Of a DNA stretch of 64,000 nt, positions 10,086 through 21,233 are shown piece by piece. Source of the DNA: Phytophthora sp. 'mugwort'. Lineage: Eukaryota > Oomycota > Peronosporomycetes > Peronosporales > Peronosporaceae. Positions within the stretch are counted from its first letter, which is position 1. Each line of letters opens with the position of its first letter. The notes under the pieces were generated by a model. It had not been told where the DNA came from. It saw nothing but the letters and a program-made list of their open reading frames with translations, and ran no database searches. The stretch lies in assembly GCA_033558025.1 (NCBI GenBank), contig JAUCEF010000014.1, positions 3,596,001 to 3,660,000 of the forward strand, written 5' to 3'. Position numbers and translations under genes: made by a program.

Positions 10086-10240
10086 ATCATGAACCCACCT
10101 TTGCTAGGAAGCAATAGCGCTTTTGGCGCGGGCACTGGACCGAGTCGGTCAACAAGCTGGACATCGGAGTATCCGAACTTGTAGACACTGAAGGTGTTGA
10201 GGACAAGAGTCCCGAGCAGAGTTCGTCGGCTGTTACTGGC

Positions 10241-10565
10241 GCGGCAGGAAACACGCTGGGTGACACAGGTGACATGTGTCACGGCAACAACACTCGTCAT
10301 GATGACGGTGTGTCGTTACACGCCATGAGTGGCGTGGCCGGCGGTATACCGGGGCTTGAAGGCCGCGGGCCTCAGGATGCAAGTGGAGCGGCAGGTAATC
10401 CGCTGGTTGACCGACGTCATGGTGACATTGGTCACGACAGTGACATTCATCACGACGACGAGTTGTCGTTACACGCGTGGTGTGGCCGGCCGTGAGCCGG
10501 GCCATCAAGGCCGAGGGCCCACTGATGGAGGTGACGTGGCAAGTAATCCACGGGGTAGAGACTGC
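10241..10565 (+). repeat. 147-bp tandem repeat inside the Gypsy polyprotein, about 2.2 copies
   Basis: Units start at 10241 (GCGGCAGGAAACACGCTGGG), 10388 (GCGGCAGGTAATCCGCTGG) and about 10535 (GTGGCAAGTAATCCACG). Internal landmarks such as TGTCGTTACACGC repeat at the same spacing. The repeat lies between protease and reverse transcriptase. The period is divisible by three, so the original array could have been translated. Confidence 0.75.
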
Positions 10566-10689
10566 GAGCATCGCAGCTCTGCGACAGTTGTCGGTCCAGA
10601 CATACCAGTCCCGGGTGAAATGCACACGGTGCAAGCACCTAGAGACGCAGCTGATGTGACTGTTAGGACCTCTCCGAGGCAAACCGTCT

Positions 10690-11996
10690 CAGCGGGGAGA
10701 AGGCTACGACGCCAAGCGTCTGCCATGAGACGCAGAGCGTCTGATGTGTCTAGCATGACGAGTGAAGATACTCCTGGTGATAGCGATCGGCTATATACAC
10801 TCGTCAACGGAGTGACAGGGGAAGTCGATGGAGACATCAGTCTAGAGAGGATGCCCCCTTCGGACGCTCTGTCGGAGCTGAACGAGATGTCCATGGCCGA
10901 GTTCGGCGACGCCTTGAAGGCCGGCAAGCTAGCCCAGTTGGTCATTCTACGACGTGAAGAGGGGTTAAACCCGTCGTCGCTTTTGAATAAAGCAGTCCTT
11001 GAGGACACCAAGAATGCGCTGAATGCGCAGGCAGGATCCTCGGCCCTCATGGACCCCTCGGATCCGTACTACCCTTTGGTGAAGGAATATCAAGACGTGG
11101 TCTCGAAGGAATCTGCCACGAGGTACCTCCGGATCGAGCTGTATATCATGAGATTGACCTGGTTCCGGGAACCAAATACTGTATGGCAAGGCAGTGGCTT
11201 TGCCACGAGAACAGTGTGACGTCATTGACGCGTTCTCCCGTGCTAAGCACGAGGCGGGTATGGTGCGCGAGCGCAAGTCTCCACACTCAACGCCTACGTT
11301 CTGTGTCAGAAAGCCGAATGGCAAGTGGCGAATCGTTCAAGATTTTAATAAGCTCAACACGGCCACCATTCCGGCGCAAACGCCTATTCCTAGGAAGGAC
11401 GTTCTCCAGAACAACATGACGGGGTGTACGGTGTACAGTGCCCTCGACTTGGTCGATGGATACTATCAATTTCATGCAAGCAAGCATATTCCGCTTACGG
11501 CGGTCAGCACTCCGAGCGGTATACTCTGGGAGACGCTAGTAATGCCCCAAGGGCTGTCGAACGCGCCTGCGACGTTCAATCGTATTGTGACGCAACTGTT
11601 CAGGCCCCACACAAGGCGTATGCTCAGACATACTTCGATGTGAGTTCGAGTCCCCGAGTGGGCAGGACTTTCGGCCGGAGTAGAGCAGGGTCAATAGTGT
11701 AATGGACCGACCTCACAGCTCGCGCTTGACATGGCTTACACCGCAATAGTGGAGGATCCTAATTGTTCAGACACACTTCGACGATATATTCGTCCAGAGT
11801 CGTGCGGAGCACGGAAATACTGATGTGGAGAACCGCATTGATCACCTGCGAGCGGTGCTCGAGTGCATGCGCACATACATGTTGTATGCCAACCTTGACA
11901 ATTGTGTGTTCGGCGCTGAAAAGATACCCTTTCTGGGATCCTTTATTAGGAAGCGAGGCCTTTGAGCGGATCCCGCTAAGGTCAAGGCCATTGTAG
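10690..11996 (+). pseudogene. Ty3/Gypsy linker and reverse transcriptase, interrupted
   Basis: After a poorly conserved linker (10690-11150), RT begins around 11230. It contains TFCVRKPNGKWRIVQDFNKL, TVYSALDLVDGYYQFH (catalytic D of motif A) and LVMPQGLSNAPATFNRIV. The frame then reads QTYFDV at 11626-11640, is interrupted by about 127 bp, and resumes as QTHFDDIFVQSR near 11768-11803, the Y/F-x-D-D catalytic motif. VFGAEKIPFLGSFI follows near 11909-11950. A stop occurs before the RNase H region. The upstream part also has a frame break near 11160-11230. Confidence 0.85.
11641..11767. mobile_element. 127-bp insertion in the RT, flanked by a 16-bp direct repeat
   Basis: CAGACATACTTCGATG at 11625-11640 is repeated as CAGACACACTTCGACG at 11768-11783, with two mismatches, on either side of 127 bp that do not belong to the RT. 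The inserted DNA starts TGAGTTCGAGTCC, close to a pol III B box. It could be a short truncated tRNA-derived SINE with a target-site duplication. The identity is inference. Confidence 0.5.
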
Positions 11997-12032
11997 ACTG
12001 GCCGGTTCCAAAGAATCACTTACGGAAGTGGC

Positions 12033-12929
12033 TTGGCCAATTACTTGCCCAAGTACAGCAAGAACTATGCTGAGATGGCAAGGCCACTGTCCAATCTCCT
12101 TAGGAAGGATGTGGACTGGGGTTGGGACACCGGACATCAAGCGGGTTTTGAAGCCATTAAGGAGAGTCTCCTTCAAGCCCTGATCCTGGCCCTGCCAGAC
12201 CCCGTTCGTCCTTTTAGTGTCGTCTGTGATGCGTCTGATTTGCCATCGGCAGGACTATGTTTCAAGCAGACGCTGAAGGGCGTAAGCGCGTTTGAATCTC
12301 GCCAGCTTAAGGCTGCTGAGAAGAACTATCCAGTTCATGACAAAGAGCTACTTACGATGAAGTATGCGCTCGTCAAATGCAGGGTTCACCTGCTCGACTC
12401 CAAGCCGTTTGTGATCTACACTGATCATGCGTCGCTACGCACTACGACGCCGCCGCCTCATCTCTCTCAGAGAATGGCCCGTTGGCTTTCCTTCTTTGCG
12501 GAGTACAACTTTGAGGTGAAGTACAAGCCTGGCAGGCAGAATGTTTTGGCCGATGCGTTATCACGCAGGCCAGAATATGAGATCGATTACGGCACGACGA
12601 TGACTTCGTTTGTGACAGACTTGATCCGCGCGGAGTACGCGCGTGACGAGTCCTGCGTAGCTCTGCTACATGCGCTAGGAAGCGCGGAGTTTGCTAACTC
12701 AGAGATTAAGCTGTCAGCGCGGTTACGCGCGAGGCTACATCGATACACTCTGGATGATGCCCTATTGTACTACGGTACTGGTCCAGAAGACACCACACGT
12801 GTCGTGGTACCTCACGAAGAGGATCTCAAGTATCTTATCCTCTATGAGGCACGTGATACCCCAAGTGGGGGCACTTGCAGTCATCTCGGTCGAGAAAAGG
12901 CCTACAGCTCGGTGAGACCCCACTGCTGA
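12033..12929 (+). pseudogene. Ty3/Gypsy RNase H and start of integrase
   Basis: An open frame of about 298 codons covers the RT connection and RNase H: VVCDASDLPSAGLCF (first acidic residue), VHDKELLTMKYALVKCRVHL, FVIYTDHASLRTT, and VLADALSRRPEYEIDY. The N-terminal part of integrase follows (VVPHEEDLKYLILYEARD, SHLGREKAY) and then the frame is lost. Length and order match Ty3 pol. This is the best preserved part of the element, but it is separated from RT by stops. Confidence 0.85.
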
Positions 12930-14036
12930 TGGCCAAAGCTTTACAAGTGGGTCAGTACGTATGTACGCACGTGTGAGACGTGCCAACGGGTTAAACGCTC
13001 GCCACACTCGGCTGCGCCGTTGGCCAGCTTGCCTGTACTCACGGGGGTTAATAATCCATGAGTATGGACCTTGTGTTCTGCCTGCCACGGGATGCGGCGG
13101 GCAACACGGCATGTGGTCTTTGTCGACCGATTGAGCAAGATGGCTCATTTAGCGGCGTGCCAGACTCCATCGATGGAGAAGGAACAGCCACGCTGTTCAT
13201 GGGTCGTGTCTTTCGACAGCATGGTCTGCCAGAGGTAATTGCCTCGATCGAGATCCCCGTTTAACGGGTAAGGTTTGGATGTCGGTCTTTAAGGTGCTCG
13301 GCATTCGACTCGACATGTCCACAGCGGACCATCTGCAGACCGATGGTCAGACTGAACGCGTAGAATCGCGTAGTCGAAGACATGATTCGGAGCGTCTGTG
13401 CAGTTAGACCCAAACAATGGAGCTCGATGCTCCCACTCGCTGAGTTTACATTGAACAATGTGGCGCAAGTCTCGACAGGCACCCCGTTTTACTGAACGGT
13501 CTCACACACTCGCATCCCGCTGACGCCACCACTCCGTGGTTCCAGGATTGGTGGGGGAGGGATAGCCGATGGGCTAGCTGATATCAGCCCAGCTGCAGTT
13601 CGCAAGCAAGTTGACACGGACGTGTCTACGCGTTTAAGTGGCTTACGACTAGTACGCGATGCGATGTCTGATACCCAATATGTTCAGATAGAACACGCTG
13701 ATGCAAAGGGCAGAAGCAACATTGAAGTGTTTAACGTGGGTGACAAAGTTTTATTTAAACGCTAAAAACCCTACCTACACAGCAGTGTCTGCGGTCTTTA
13801 AGACCAAGTTGCGCCCGCGCTTAATTGGATCTTTTAGGGTCGTGGCCAGGAAGGGCATTGCGTACACGCTCAATCTTCCGAAGACGATGCGTACACGCCC
13901 CGTGTTTTACGTAGGCTTCCTTAAGCCATATCGAGACCCGGGTCGGGTGAGCGCGGAGGGTTTGGCGCCACAGCCGGTGGTTGCCCGAAGCGCTGGAGGC
14001 GCACGAGGAGGTCCAACTGACCACATAGATCAATGA
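12930..14036 (+). pseudogene. Ty3/Gypsy integrase core and C-terminus
   Basis: Fragments in several frames read CETCQRVKRSPHSAAPL (zinc-binding C-x2-C part, about 12990-13030), MDLVFCLPRD (DDE core start, near 13061), and, at 13701-14036, NVGDKVLF and then LPKTMRTRPVFYVGFLKPYR, the usual end of a Gypsy pol before the 3' LTR. Several frameshifts and stops are present. The 3' LTR is not clearly visible downstream. Confidence 0.75.
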
Positions 14037-14627
14037 GCGAACGGCCCAGCGCTTCGAAGCGACGCGCAGAGGACTGCTCCAGGAGATCTAGGCGGTTGGC
14101 AACCGAGGCAGGATGGGATAAGTGCCCGATAGTCGGAACATTTCCGCCGGCTTTAAATTGCGAGTCCCCCAGCCGCAGTTGCGTTAGTTTCACTCCGCCT
14201 ATCTCGTCCTACAAGCATTATCCTCTCTGGTTTCGCCGGTCTTCCCTCCTCTGGGCCAGCATACCCCTAGCTTGCCATCCGCACATTATCATTATCCCCT
14301 CTCTCAGATACATGCAAAAATCAGACGACGCAAAACGACACGCTGCAAGTGACCACCGAACTACGGCAAGGTGGAAGGAGGAGAGCTAAAGGCAAGTGGT
14401 GTTATCGCTCCCGATGTGAGTTTGGTGTTTCAAATCTACATCCGACACAACTGTTGATACTGAGAAAGCGTGGTAGACGCTCAGGAGTAGAGCAACCGGG
14501 ACACATAGAAGAAAAAAAGATCTTAACGACGCAGGATAGGCATAATTCAAGATGCAAGATGACAAGCCTTTCCAAGACCATCTAGATCATTTTTCAAGGT
14601 TGCGCGCCTCCGTTTTCACGGTTGGGC

Positions 14628-14790
14628 GCCAATTTGGAGTTCGTCGGCAGAGATATGGACGAGACTTGGAAGATCTTTATGCTGCTAGGTATTCTCACCA
14701 GCGAGTATCAAGTCATCGATAGAGTTTTGGAACATTGGTACCGTATCGACGTGATGTTCATACTTTGGGTAAGGTTAAAATGTTTGCGAC
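14628..14790 (+). repeat. Dispersed repeat, copy 1 (copy 2 at 32405-32560)
   Basis: TTGGGCGCCAATTTGGAGTT and the following stretch, including AGTATCAAGTCATCGATAGA, reappear at 32405-32515 in the same orientation with scattered differences. The family is not recognised. Confidence 0.6.
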
Positions 14791-14853
14791 AGACTATCTC
14801 CGAATTAGGAGCTAAACCCTACGATTCACTAATTGTGATTATTGTAAAAAGTT

Positions 14854-14926
14854 ATGGATACGACGGGAACTGAACCCGTGTCCATCCGCATCAAACGCGG
14901 TGTTTTTGCCACGTGTCCAAGCACGC
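14854..14926 (-). tRNA. tRNA-like sequence, probably a relic
   Basis: On the minus strand a T-arm with a perfect 5-bp stem is visible (ACGGG-TTCAGTT-CCCGT), a 4-bp anticodon stem CCGC/GCGG, and an acceptor end CGTATCC that pairs with GGACACG except at one position. The D-arm is too short for a normal tRNA. The anticodon is uncertain (TTG if the loop is GTTTGAT). It may be a decayed tRNA or the head of a SINE. Confidence 0.35.
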
Positions 14927-16094
14927 TTGGAATATTCTAAACTGAGCCAGCTTCCTGCGAGGCTTTATTATGCATTGCTAATCTTCATCACTACTGACGA
15001 ATTCGTCGCTTGCATCGACTGCATCATCTGTTACGCCAAGGTCCGTAAGTCGATAAACAAACCAGCTATCGTTCGACTTGTTCTTCATGTGTGATCCTGC
15101 TATCTCGAGTGCAACCAAGCAGCTAGCCTAGCAAACCGCTCCCGAATGTTACTCTGCTAAGGTTCGACGATGATTATGCTATCCAAAACGTGATTTCTTT
15201 GCGTTTAGGAGCCACCATAACAACCGCGGAGCTCTGTAGGCATTGTTGAAGCTATCTGGTCTTGCATGTGCACTTCCTACATTTCGAATCTTGGGGTTGT
15301 GGCGATCCGCTCTGAGATCTGCTTGTTTTGCTGAAGCCTTCGTCTGTCAAGTGCGTGATGATCCAATCAGTTCTCGCAGATAGATCACCCGTTGGCTACG
15401 CAACAGTGATTTAAGGGGTGATTCCACGCCACGTTGGCACACATATTTATATACCATGGCGACACCTAAGCAGCACCACATTGATCGAATCGGCATACTA
15501 CTTGACTTCTCGAGTTCAATTACCGGAGAAGTCATCCCAAAGCACTTTGTTCTCCATGTTCTCTCGATTTCCAATTGTACTCCAAAACCTTGAGCAAAAT
15601 TTGAGCGTTCAGAATCATGTTCCGGACTGACGATAGTTGGGAACACCCCTTCTACCCGAGCTTCATACACATTATACTTTAGTTTTCATCGCGCAGCTTA
15701 TCGACGTCGTGGTCTGGGCTCAGAATCACTTCAAAACGACTAGTAAGGCGATCATAATCGGTGGCTTGGGCGGAATCTCTACTTGGAAGTGACGATGTCA
15801 TGCGACGTCTCGCTATCTTGCTCCTACAATTGAGCAAATCATTCTCGATCATAACCAGACAGCCCACACTTGGATCACACAGGACTGTATTGACGACGGA
15901 TAAATCCGGCAGCGAAAAAAACAACAGAAAGAGTTGTATATTTCACTGTGGGTAATTTGGTAATCCAATCAAAATCGATCCTACACATGATTTATTATTT
16001 CAGATTTCTTCTCTGTGATTTCGTGTATTTTGGGCACGTGTGTGGTATATTCAAACTCCTACGTACATTTTATACCGATTCCGACAAATATATT

Positions 16095-16385
16095 CGGCAT
16101 GATGTCATTCAGTGGTGCCGGATTTATATCGTTGTCTGTAGTGTTTCGTCTAAGCGCGCGGGGGGGGGGGGGGGAAGGGTATGCTTGCGTTCTTAAAGTG
16201 AATCGACAGCTGGTACAGTGGCTCTAAGATTGGTTTATATTTTGGATGCGCTGCAATGGATGGCGGCGAATATATGCCAAGTTCCGTATACCACAGTTTC
16301 AGTGACTGCGACGCATCAGGGCTAGATATCCACATAAAATTAACCTTGATTATTAGCTTCATGTACAACATCGTACCTTTCGGAC
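16095..16385 (+). repeat. Dispersed repeat, copy 1 (inverted copy at 31790-32080)
   Basis: The stretch from CATTCAGTGGTGCCGGATTT through GTATGCTTGCGTTCTTAA and AACCTTGATTATT to about 16385 reappears in reverse complement at 31790-32080. A 15-G run (16160-16174) is inserted in this copy only. At 15893-15918 there is also ACGACGGATAAATCCGGCA, an inverted match to the start of this repeat. The element type is unknown. Confidence 0.65.
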
Positions 16386-16404
16386 GCCTATAACCATTAG
16401 TTCA

Positions 16405-16528
16405 CCATCTTCTCTTTTCTACGTAAGATATAACCCCTTTCCACAACGTTGGGGGGTAAAAAAGCGTAATTTAGTAATGGGCATATGTGTGTGACCAACC
16501 GCTCATCCAAAGAGACGAGGAGAGGCGG
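16405..16528. repeat. Direct repeat of the DIRS-type element, copy 1
   Basis: Contains CCTTTCCACAACGTTGGGG and GCATATGTGTGTGACCAACC, matching 16650-16776 at an offset of about 248 bp. Split direct repeats at an end are characteristic of Ngaro/DIRS-like retrotransposons. Confidence 0.6.
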
Positions 16529-16649
16529 GCTTAAACTTGCTTGGGTTTCGTGTCTTGGTCGAAAGCTGAACTGAGGAGCTCGCAGCGCCACTCGCAGCTA
16601 GCAATGGATGGCTCATACAGAATATGTGCACCACACCGAGTTTATATAA

Positions 16650-16776
16650 AAGACCATTTCCTTTCGTGCCTCCAGGAAATGTACCTTTCCACAATGTTTG
16701 GGGTAAAACAGCGTAATTCATTAATGAGCATATGTGCATGACCAACCTCTCACCCAAAATGGACGAGGAGAGCGGA
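16650..16776. repeat. Direct repeat of the DIRS-type element, copy 2
   Basis: Contains CCTTTCCACAATGTTTGGGG and GCATATGTGCATGACCAACC, with about 80-85% match to 16405-16528 by eye. A TATATAAAAG sequence lies between the copies at about 16641-16650. Confidence 0.6.
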
Positions 16777-16879
16777 GCCCATGAGGAGCATGCAGTATGT
16801 AAAGTGTTGAGTCGCCCTTGGAGTCGGTGACCATGTTGCTGGCGAGGGAGGTGACAGATTTCGGACAGAGATTGGTATA

Positions 16880-17450
16880 GGTCTTGAAGGTGTCCGAGAC
16901 CCACCGACCGTGGGAACTGAATCGTCACGGCGTTCACTCCTGTCCGATATATGTGCGTTGCGCCCCCGGCACGGAGAGAGTGCGGGCTGGGGTCTTCACC
17001 AGCGGCCATATGATTGCTCTGGACAGCTGTACCGTTAAAATACACGCCGCTGGCCGGCGTGCCCTCGTTACACCGTCGCCGAAATTCCGATAGGATGGGC
17101 TTGTCTCGCCCGAAGCAGAAGAAGAGCACCAAACACAAAGCAAAGGAACTTGTGGCGTGATCGAAACAACATTCGGATGGTGCATGACCGCATTGGTTAG
17201 TCTTGGAACCGCGAAGCCTCATGTGTATTGAGGGTGCTTCAGTCGGCGATAGTGTCGGTTCCCCGACCGCGTTCACGACAACAAGATCCACGGCTCTTAG
17301 AGCAAACCATTTGAAAGAGTTTCCGCTGATAGAGACAATTTCCGATCGTCTCAAGAGGAAAAAGAACGCCACGCACACGACCCCCCTACACACAGAGCGC
17401 TCGTGTGAAGGGATCATTAAGCCGTAAGAAGTGAAAGCAGGTCTCGACAA
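16880..17450 (-). pseudogene. Tyrosine recombinase of the DIRS-type element
   Basis: The minus frame ending at 16503 includes FFFLLRRSEIVS (first catalytic Arg), LRGSKTNQ (the catalytic lysine position), SPHSLRAGGATHIYRTGV (the H-x-x-R motif) and LYQSL (a candidate catalytic Tyr). These are the landmarks of a tyrosine recombinase, which in DIRS elements integrates a circular cDNA. The region between H-x-x-R and Tyr (VTIQFPRSVGLGHL) seems to have lost the usual GRW block, probably by a frameshift. The frame starts at a TTG and is cut off upstream, so it is not intact. Confidence 0.65.
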
Positions 17451-18420
17451 GTCGGATGGACACTGGCGCCTTGTGGCTCGAAGGCGGGTTGAGCCGGCAA
17501 ATTCTTTTTAAGAACATGCGAACGTGTGGGTGTGCAAATGGGAAGGACTTCGCCCGCCGCTGGGAAAAAGTGGCGAACTCTTTGTAGCATATTGAAAATA
17601 GACGCTCCGCGAAGCGGGCCGCCAGCACCAAATCTGTATTGAATCCTGTGCAGGATAAACTCAGAGAGTGCTTGAATACGATTTCCATTGGAGACGCACG
17701 ATAGTCACGGCTGAATTCCCCGTCTTGATGTTCATGCCACCCACTTTGGCATCGCTGCAGAGTACTTGGTAAATGTGGAGTCGGCAACGGAATGCTCGCG
17801 GGGATATTGCGCCAGAGCGACGAAAACCCGTGGACCTCTATCGTCGGCGAGACCTGCGTCCAACCACGAGTTAGTTCTTCCAACTGAGTAAGATAAGACG
17901 GGTGGGAGGCAATGCGGGAACCGGCATCTGTGCGGGTATTTTCGATCCCGGCGATATTGGAAAACAGAGAAGCGGAGGTGGAACGAGCTTTCCCGGTATC
18001 CAATCAGCCTGATAACGTCTTGGGCGGGATTACGCGACGCGACGCGGTTTTGCCCCAGCCGATGTATTGTCGTAAGGGAAGTGGACGTGGAGGGGCGATG
18101 CCCGTGGTAGACACGCTAAGACCTTCGAGCACCCCATTCGTGCGTAGCGAAAACGCATGAAAGCACTTCCCGGAAATTGATATTGAAGCCATTGACTTCC
18201 CCGTCCTGAAACGCGCGATGATCCGAAGCTCCTGGTGCGTAAATAGGTAAGTCAGTGCAATCTTGGCCTTCACATCGAGAGCGCACAAACCATGATCGCG
18301 TGCGTCCATTTCCACCACCACGTCCGGCTCTTGGAGAGCGTTAAATACACGAGAGTCGCGCCGTTCAGAAGCGGGGAGTGAATATCTGTCACCAACCCCC
18401 CAGAGCAGATCTTGTTTCAT
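17451..18420 (-). pseudogene. RNase H domain of the DIRS-type element
   Basis: Minus-strand translation of 18420-18004 gives VVEMDARDHGLCALDVKAKI, ALTYLFTHQELRII and KCFHAFSLRTN, typical of the DIRS RNase H. The next frame (18003-17386) gives AGIENTRTDAGSRIASHPSY, which corresponds to the end of RNase H (ADxxSR-like). The two parts are in different frames, so a frameshift near 18000 inactivates the gene. Confidence 0.6.
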
Positions 18421-19230
18421 TGAGTCGCATACGGCGACATGTCGGAACCTGTTTATCTCTCTTTTGGAGGCGCTGGAGGAACGGACGCGCTGACCTGATG
18501 CACGTTGCGTCGTGACGCCATCCTCTCATAAGGGAGCGATACTCTTTCCTCCTGGATCTGCTTAAGTGGAATGCCGTAGACACGAACCTGAGGGCCTTAG
18601 AGAGCTTGACAGCTGACATCGAGACCGTTTCCGCGATGGAATCAAACTGCAACCCCAATACCTCCTGAATGTATCCCACGTGGTGAATTTGTCCTCGTTG
18701 ACGGCATGGCTTCACAATTTTGCGGTCATCGCATAGCGCAGCGAACTTTCCATATCGTCGCAGTTGGACCCGATATCGGCGGCGGCATAGATGTGGTCAT
18801 CGACCCAATGATAGTTGAAAGCCCCTTTGGATTTTGCCTGTTGCAATGTGCGCCATGGACAAATGCTGTCGCCCCACCGATGTCTTCATATCCGCCCGGA
18901 GAACCCAACCTAATAGGCACGCAAGCCCAATGACGAGTGCGTTCACAGCCTCAATGCAACCAGCAAATAGATGCACGCTGCGACTGTGAATACTAACGCG
19001 GTGGCGACAGTGTCGGAGTGCCGACAGTCGGTCTGTGGGATAGCGTCTGTAAGCTCGTTGATTGAGGCCATCTTCTGGAACGAGAGATCGTCGATAGTCC
19101 TTCAGAAGACAGTGGATCACCTGCTGCTTTGTCGTCGATCCCGAATGGACAAACGAACACTTCGGGTCATAACGAAAGGAGTTCCATGTCCAGTACAAGA
19201 CACGGGTGTTGCTCCTTTCGGACATTCTTT
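18421..19230 (-). pseudogene. Reverse transcriptase of the DIRS-type element
   Basis: Fragments on the minus strand read WVDDHIYAAADIGSN near 18810-18770 (the x-x-D-D catalytic motif), then GYIQEVLGLQFDSIAETVSM and SKALRFVSTAFHLSRSR (about 18690-18570), the C-terminal RT part. Upstream pieces to 19225 are in broken frames. The order RT, RNase H, recombinase supports DIRS. Confidence 0.6.
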
Positions 19231-19362
19231 CGCAGAATGTTCACCCTCTTAACCACTGAGCTATGGTTTGCTGGTTGTTGCGATTGAAGCAGGACGGCCT
19301 TCTTAAGCTCCACGCGCACATCTTCCGCTGCTATAGCTTGCTGTTTTCCCAATTGATGGTAA

Positions 19363-20428
19363 TCATTGCACACTTGAGCGAGCACTGTTATTTGGTCGGT
19401 AGTCCGTTTTCGTCTCGCCGCGTACAAGCTTCATGAGCGTCGGCAAGGGCATCTGCGTCCTGCACACAAATTCAGACAAGGTACGTTGCAGAGGTGGGTT
19501 GAGTAGAAACTCGGTTCCGCTTGACATCTGTCTGGGTGTAGGAAACGCCGACGTTGGAAGTTGCAGGCCGACCTTCATTAAGGCCTTGTTCAGTGACAGC
19601 CGACGAAGCGCTTTGATGGCCATTGCGCGGCGGACTGCATTGGCGTTAATTGAGCAGCTTTCGCACTAGTTACTACAGTGACGCGTTGTGTGTGTTGCAT
19701 CAGCGACGGGTTGTGTGCATGTTAGCGTACCATCTAGCTCTATATCCGTTTGAACTTCGCGAGGCTGTATGGCCATCGCATGTACTGTGGGTGCCCTAGG
19801 CTGCATGACCATTTCAGGTGCTGATGATGCCCTAGGCTGTACGGCCATCTCAGGTGCAGGTGGCTGTATGGCCGCTGGAGTCGTCCTAGGCTGTATGGAC
19901 ATCATAGATGCGGATGGCTGTATAGCCGGTTGACGATTAGCAGACGATGAGGTCGCAGGCTGACGTGGTGTCTACAGCACGGGCCCAACTGAAGTCTTCT
20001 GATCGCGCGGGGCCACGAAATTGGGAACAGAATGTGGTTCAACGGCGAGCTTCCGAAGGGAGATTTATCAAAAATCCGCATTTGTAGCCGCGACGAGGGC
20101 GGATCTTCTTCCACTCCCTTGTACGCACGGATGGGATGGGGCTCGGTAGTCGAGCGAGCCTGAGACGTCATCCACGCAGCTGTGTCAGCGGTATCGTCGA
20201 CGACTTCCACATTCGGAGTCGCGGCGGCCGCCAGTACATCGGCGGGATCAGCATTGGCTGGAGCAGGAGTCGTCGTGGGAGCTGCACCCGAAGCGGCTCC
20301 GGTGGCCTTGTCAGGTGTTGTTGATGGGTAGGTAATTGCTGTTCATTTCTGTATGTTCTCCAGTTTAGTGCTTCACCCTGGCTCTCTCGTAAATACTTAC
20401 GGAAGCATCGAGCAACCTTATCCTTCAT
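19363..20428 (-). pseudogene. Possible gag-like region of the DIRS-type element
   Basis: Short minus-strand frames include a Pro/Gln/Ala-rich stretch with a repeated M-x-Q-P-R unit (MSIQPR, AVQPRA, VMQPRA, AIQPRE; 19905-19690). There is no zinc knuckle or other gag landmark. The assignment rests only on position upstream of the RT. Confidence 0.3.
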
Positions 20429-20589
20429 TGTGCATTATGCAGTATTATGCATTTCCTGCACGAAACAACGGTTTATAATGCCCTTAAAACCGTGCACGTA
20501 ACATCACTACTCCGATCCACCACATCGAATATTAAGTCTCCGATCGCTGCCGCAGCAGCGATCGGAGGTAGTCTATAACACTAGCCAAA

Positions 20590-21233
20590 ATGAAGCGTTT
20601 CGGGCTCCGCTTCAGCAAGAAGAGGACCTGTAAGAAGACCGGGACGATCTACTACAAGTGCGTCAAGTTCTGGAAGGGCTGTGGGGATCATGCATCGTCA
20701 AGGCGATGGTGTGCGCAAGAAGGCCCAACACTCGTGCGAGGAAGATCTTTTTGCTGAGGTTGTCGACGTGCACGTCGCTATGGGCCAGCGAATCCGAGAC
20801 GCTATGCTCAACCAGCTCAACAAGCGTCCCAGCAACGTATGACAGCTGGTCATGCAGGATATGCGCAAGCAGCACCCAGGTATCACGCGCAACTACGTGG
20901 CCAAGACCCTAGCAGTCAACATGGTGAAGAACGTGCGGACTCGTACCGTAGGGCACGACATCTTTCGCGCGGCCGAGTGCACCTCGACCCTCAAATTCAA
21001 CGAAAGCGACCCAAGCCGTTCCTGCGGCTCAACACATCACAGACCGACTGCGATGGCCGTGTTCGCCGAATGAGCGGTTCTGTGCCTGCTCTGTTATCCG
21101 CAGATCACGCCCTTCGTGGATTACACGTTCAAGATCGTGCCAGTGGACTTCAGTCTGCTCCTCATCAACATGACTCACTCCACTCGGTTCGATGTTTACG
21201 TTCCAGTATGCTGCCGGCCATGTCATCACGTTG
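20590..21233 (+). pseudogene. Mutator-like (MULE) transposase fragment
   Basis: From the ATG at 20590 the frame reads MKRFGLRFSKKRTCKKTGTI and then YYKCVKFWKGC, a FLYWCH-like zinc-binding N-terminus. In a second frame come DLFAEVVDVHVAMGQRIRD and VMQDMRKQHPGITRNYVAKT, and then, after a stop, ITPFVDYTFKIVPVDFSLL (about 21110-21160), the start of the MULE catalytic domain (D in VDYTFK). It is broken by at least three frame changes. A related fragment lies at 48.5-49.1 kb on the other strand. Confidence 0.6.

Larger units (their letters stand above)
14040..16090. other. Repeat-rich interval without a recognised gene
   Basis: Only short open frames occur. Within it lie a tRNA-like sequence (about 14854-14926) and a segment (14628-14790) that recurs near 32.4 kb. 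Nothing else can be assigned. Confidence 0.4.
16405..20430 (-). mobile_element. DIRS-type (tyrosine recombinase) retrotransposon, degraded
   Basis: On the minus strand the parts occur in the order: a possible gag region (20428-19363), reverse transcriptase (about 19230-18400), RNase H (about 18420-17800) and tyrosine recombinase (about 17450-16880). Paired direct repeats follow at 16405-16528 and 16650-16776. This layout, with a tyrosine recombinase instead of a DDE integrase and no LTRs, defines the DIRS order. All parts carry frame breaks. The left limit in the gag region is a guess. Confidence 0.7.
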
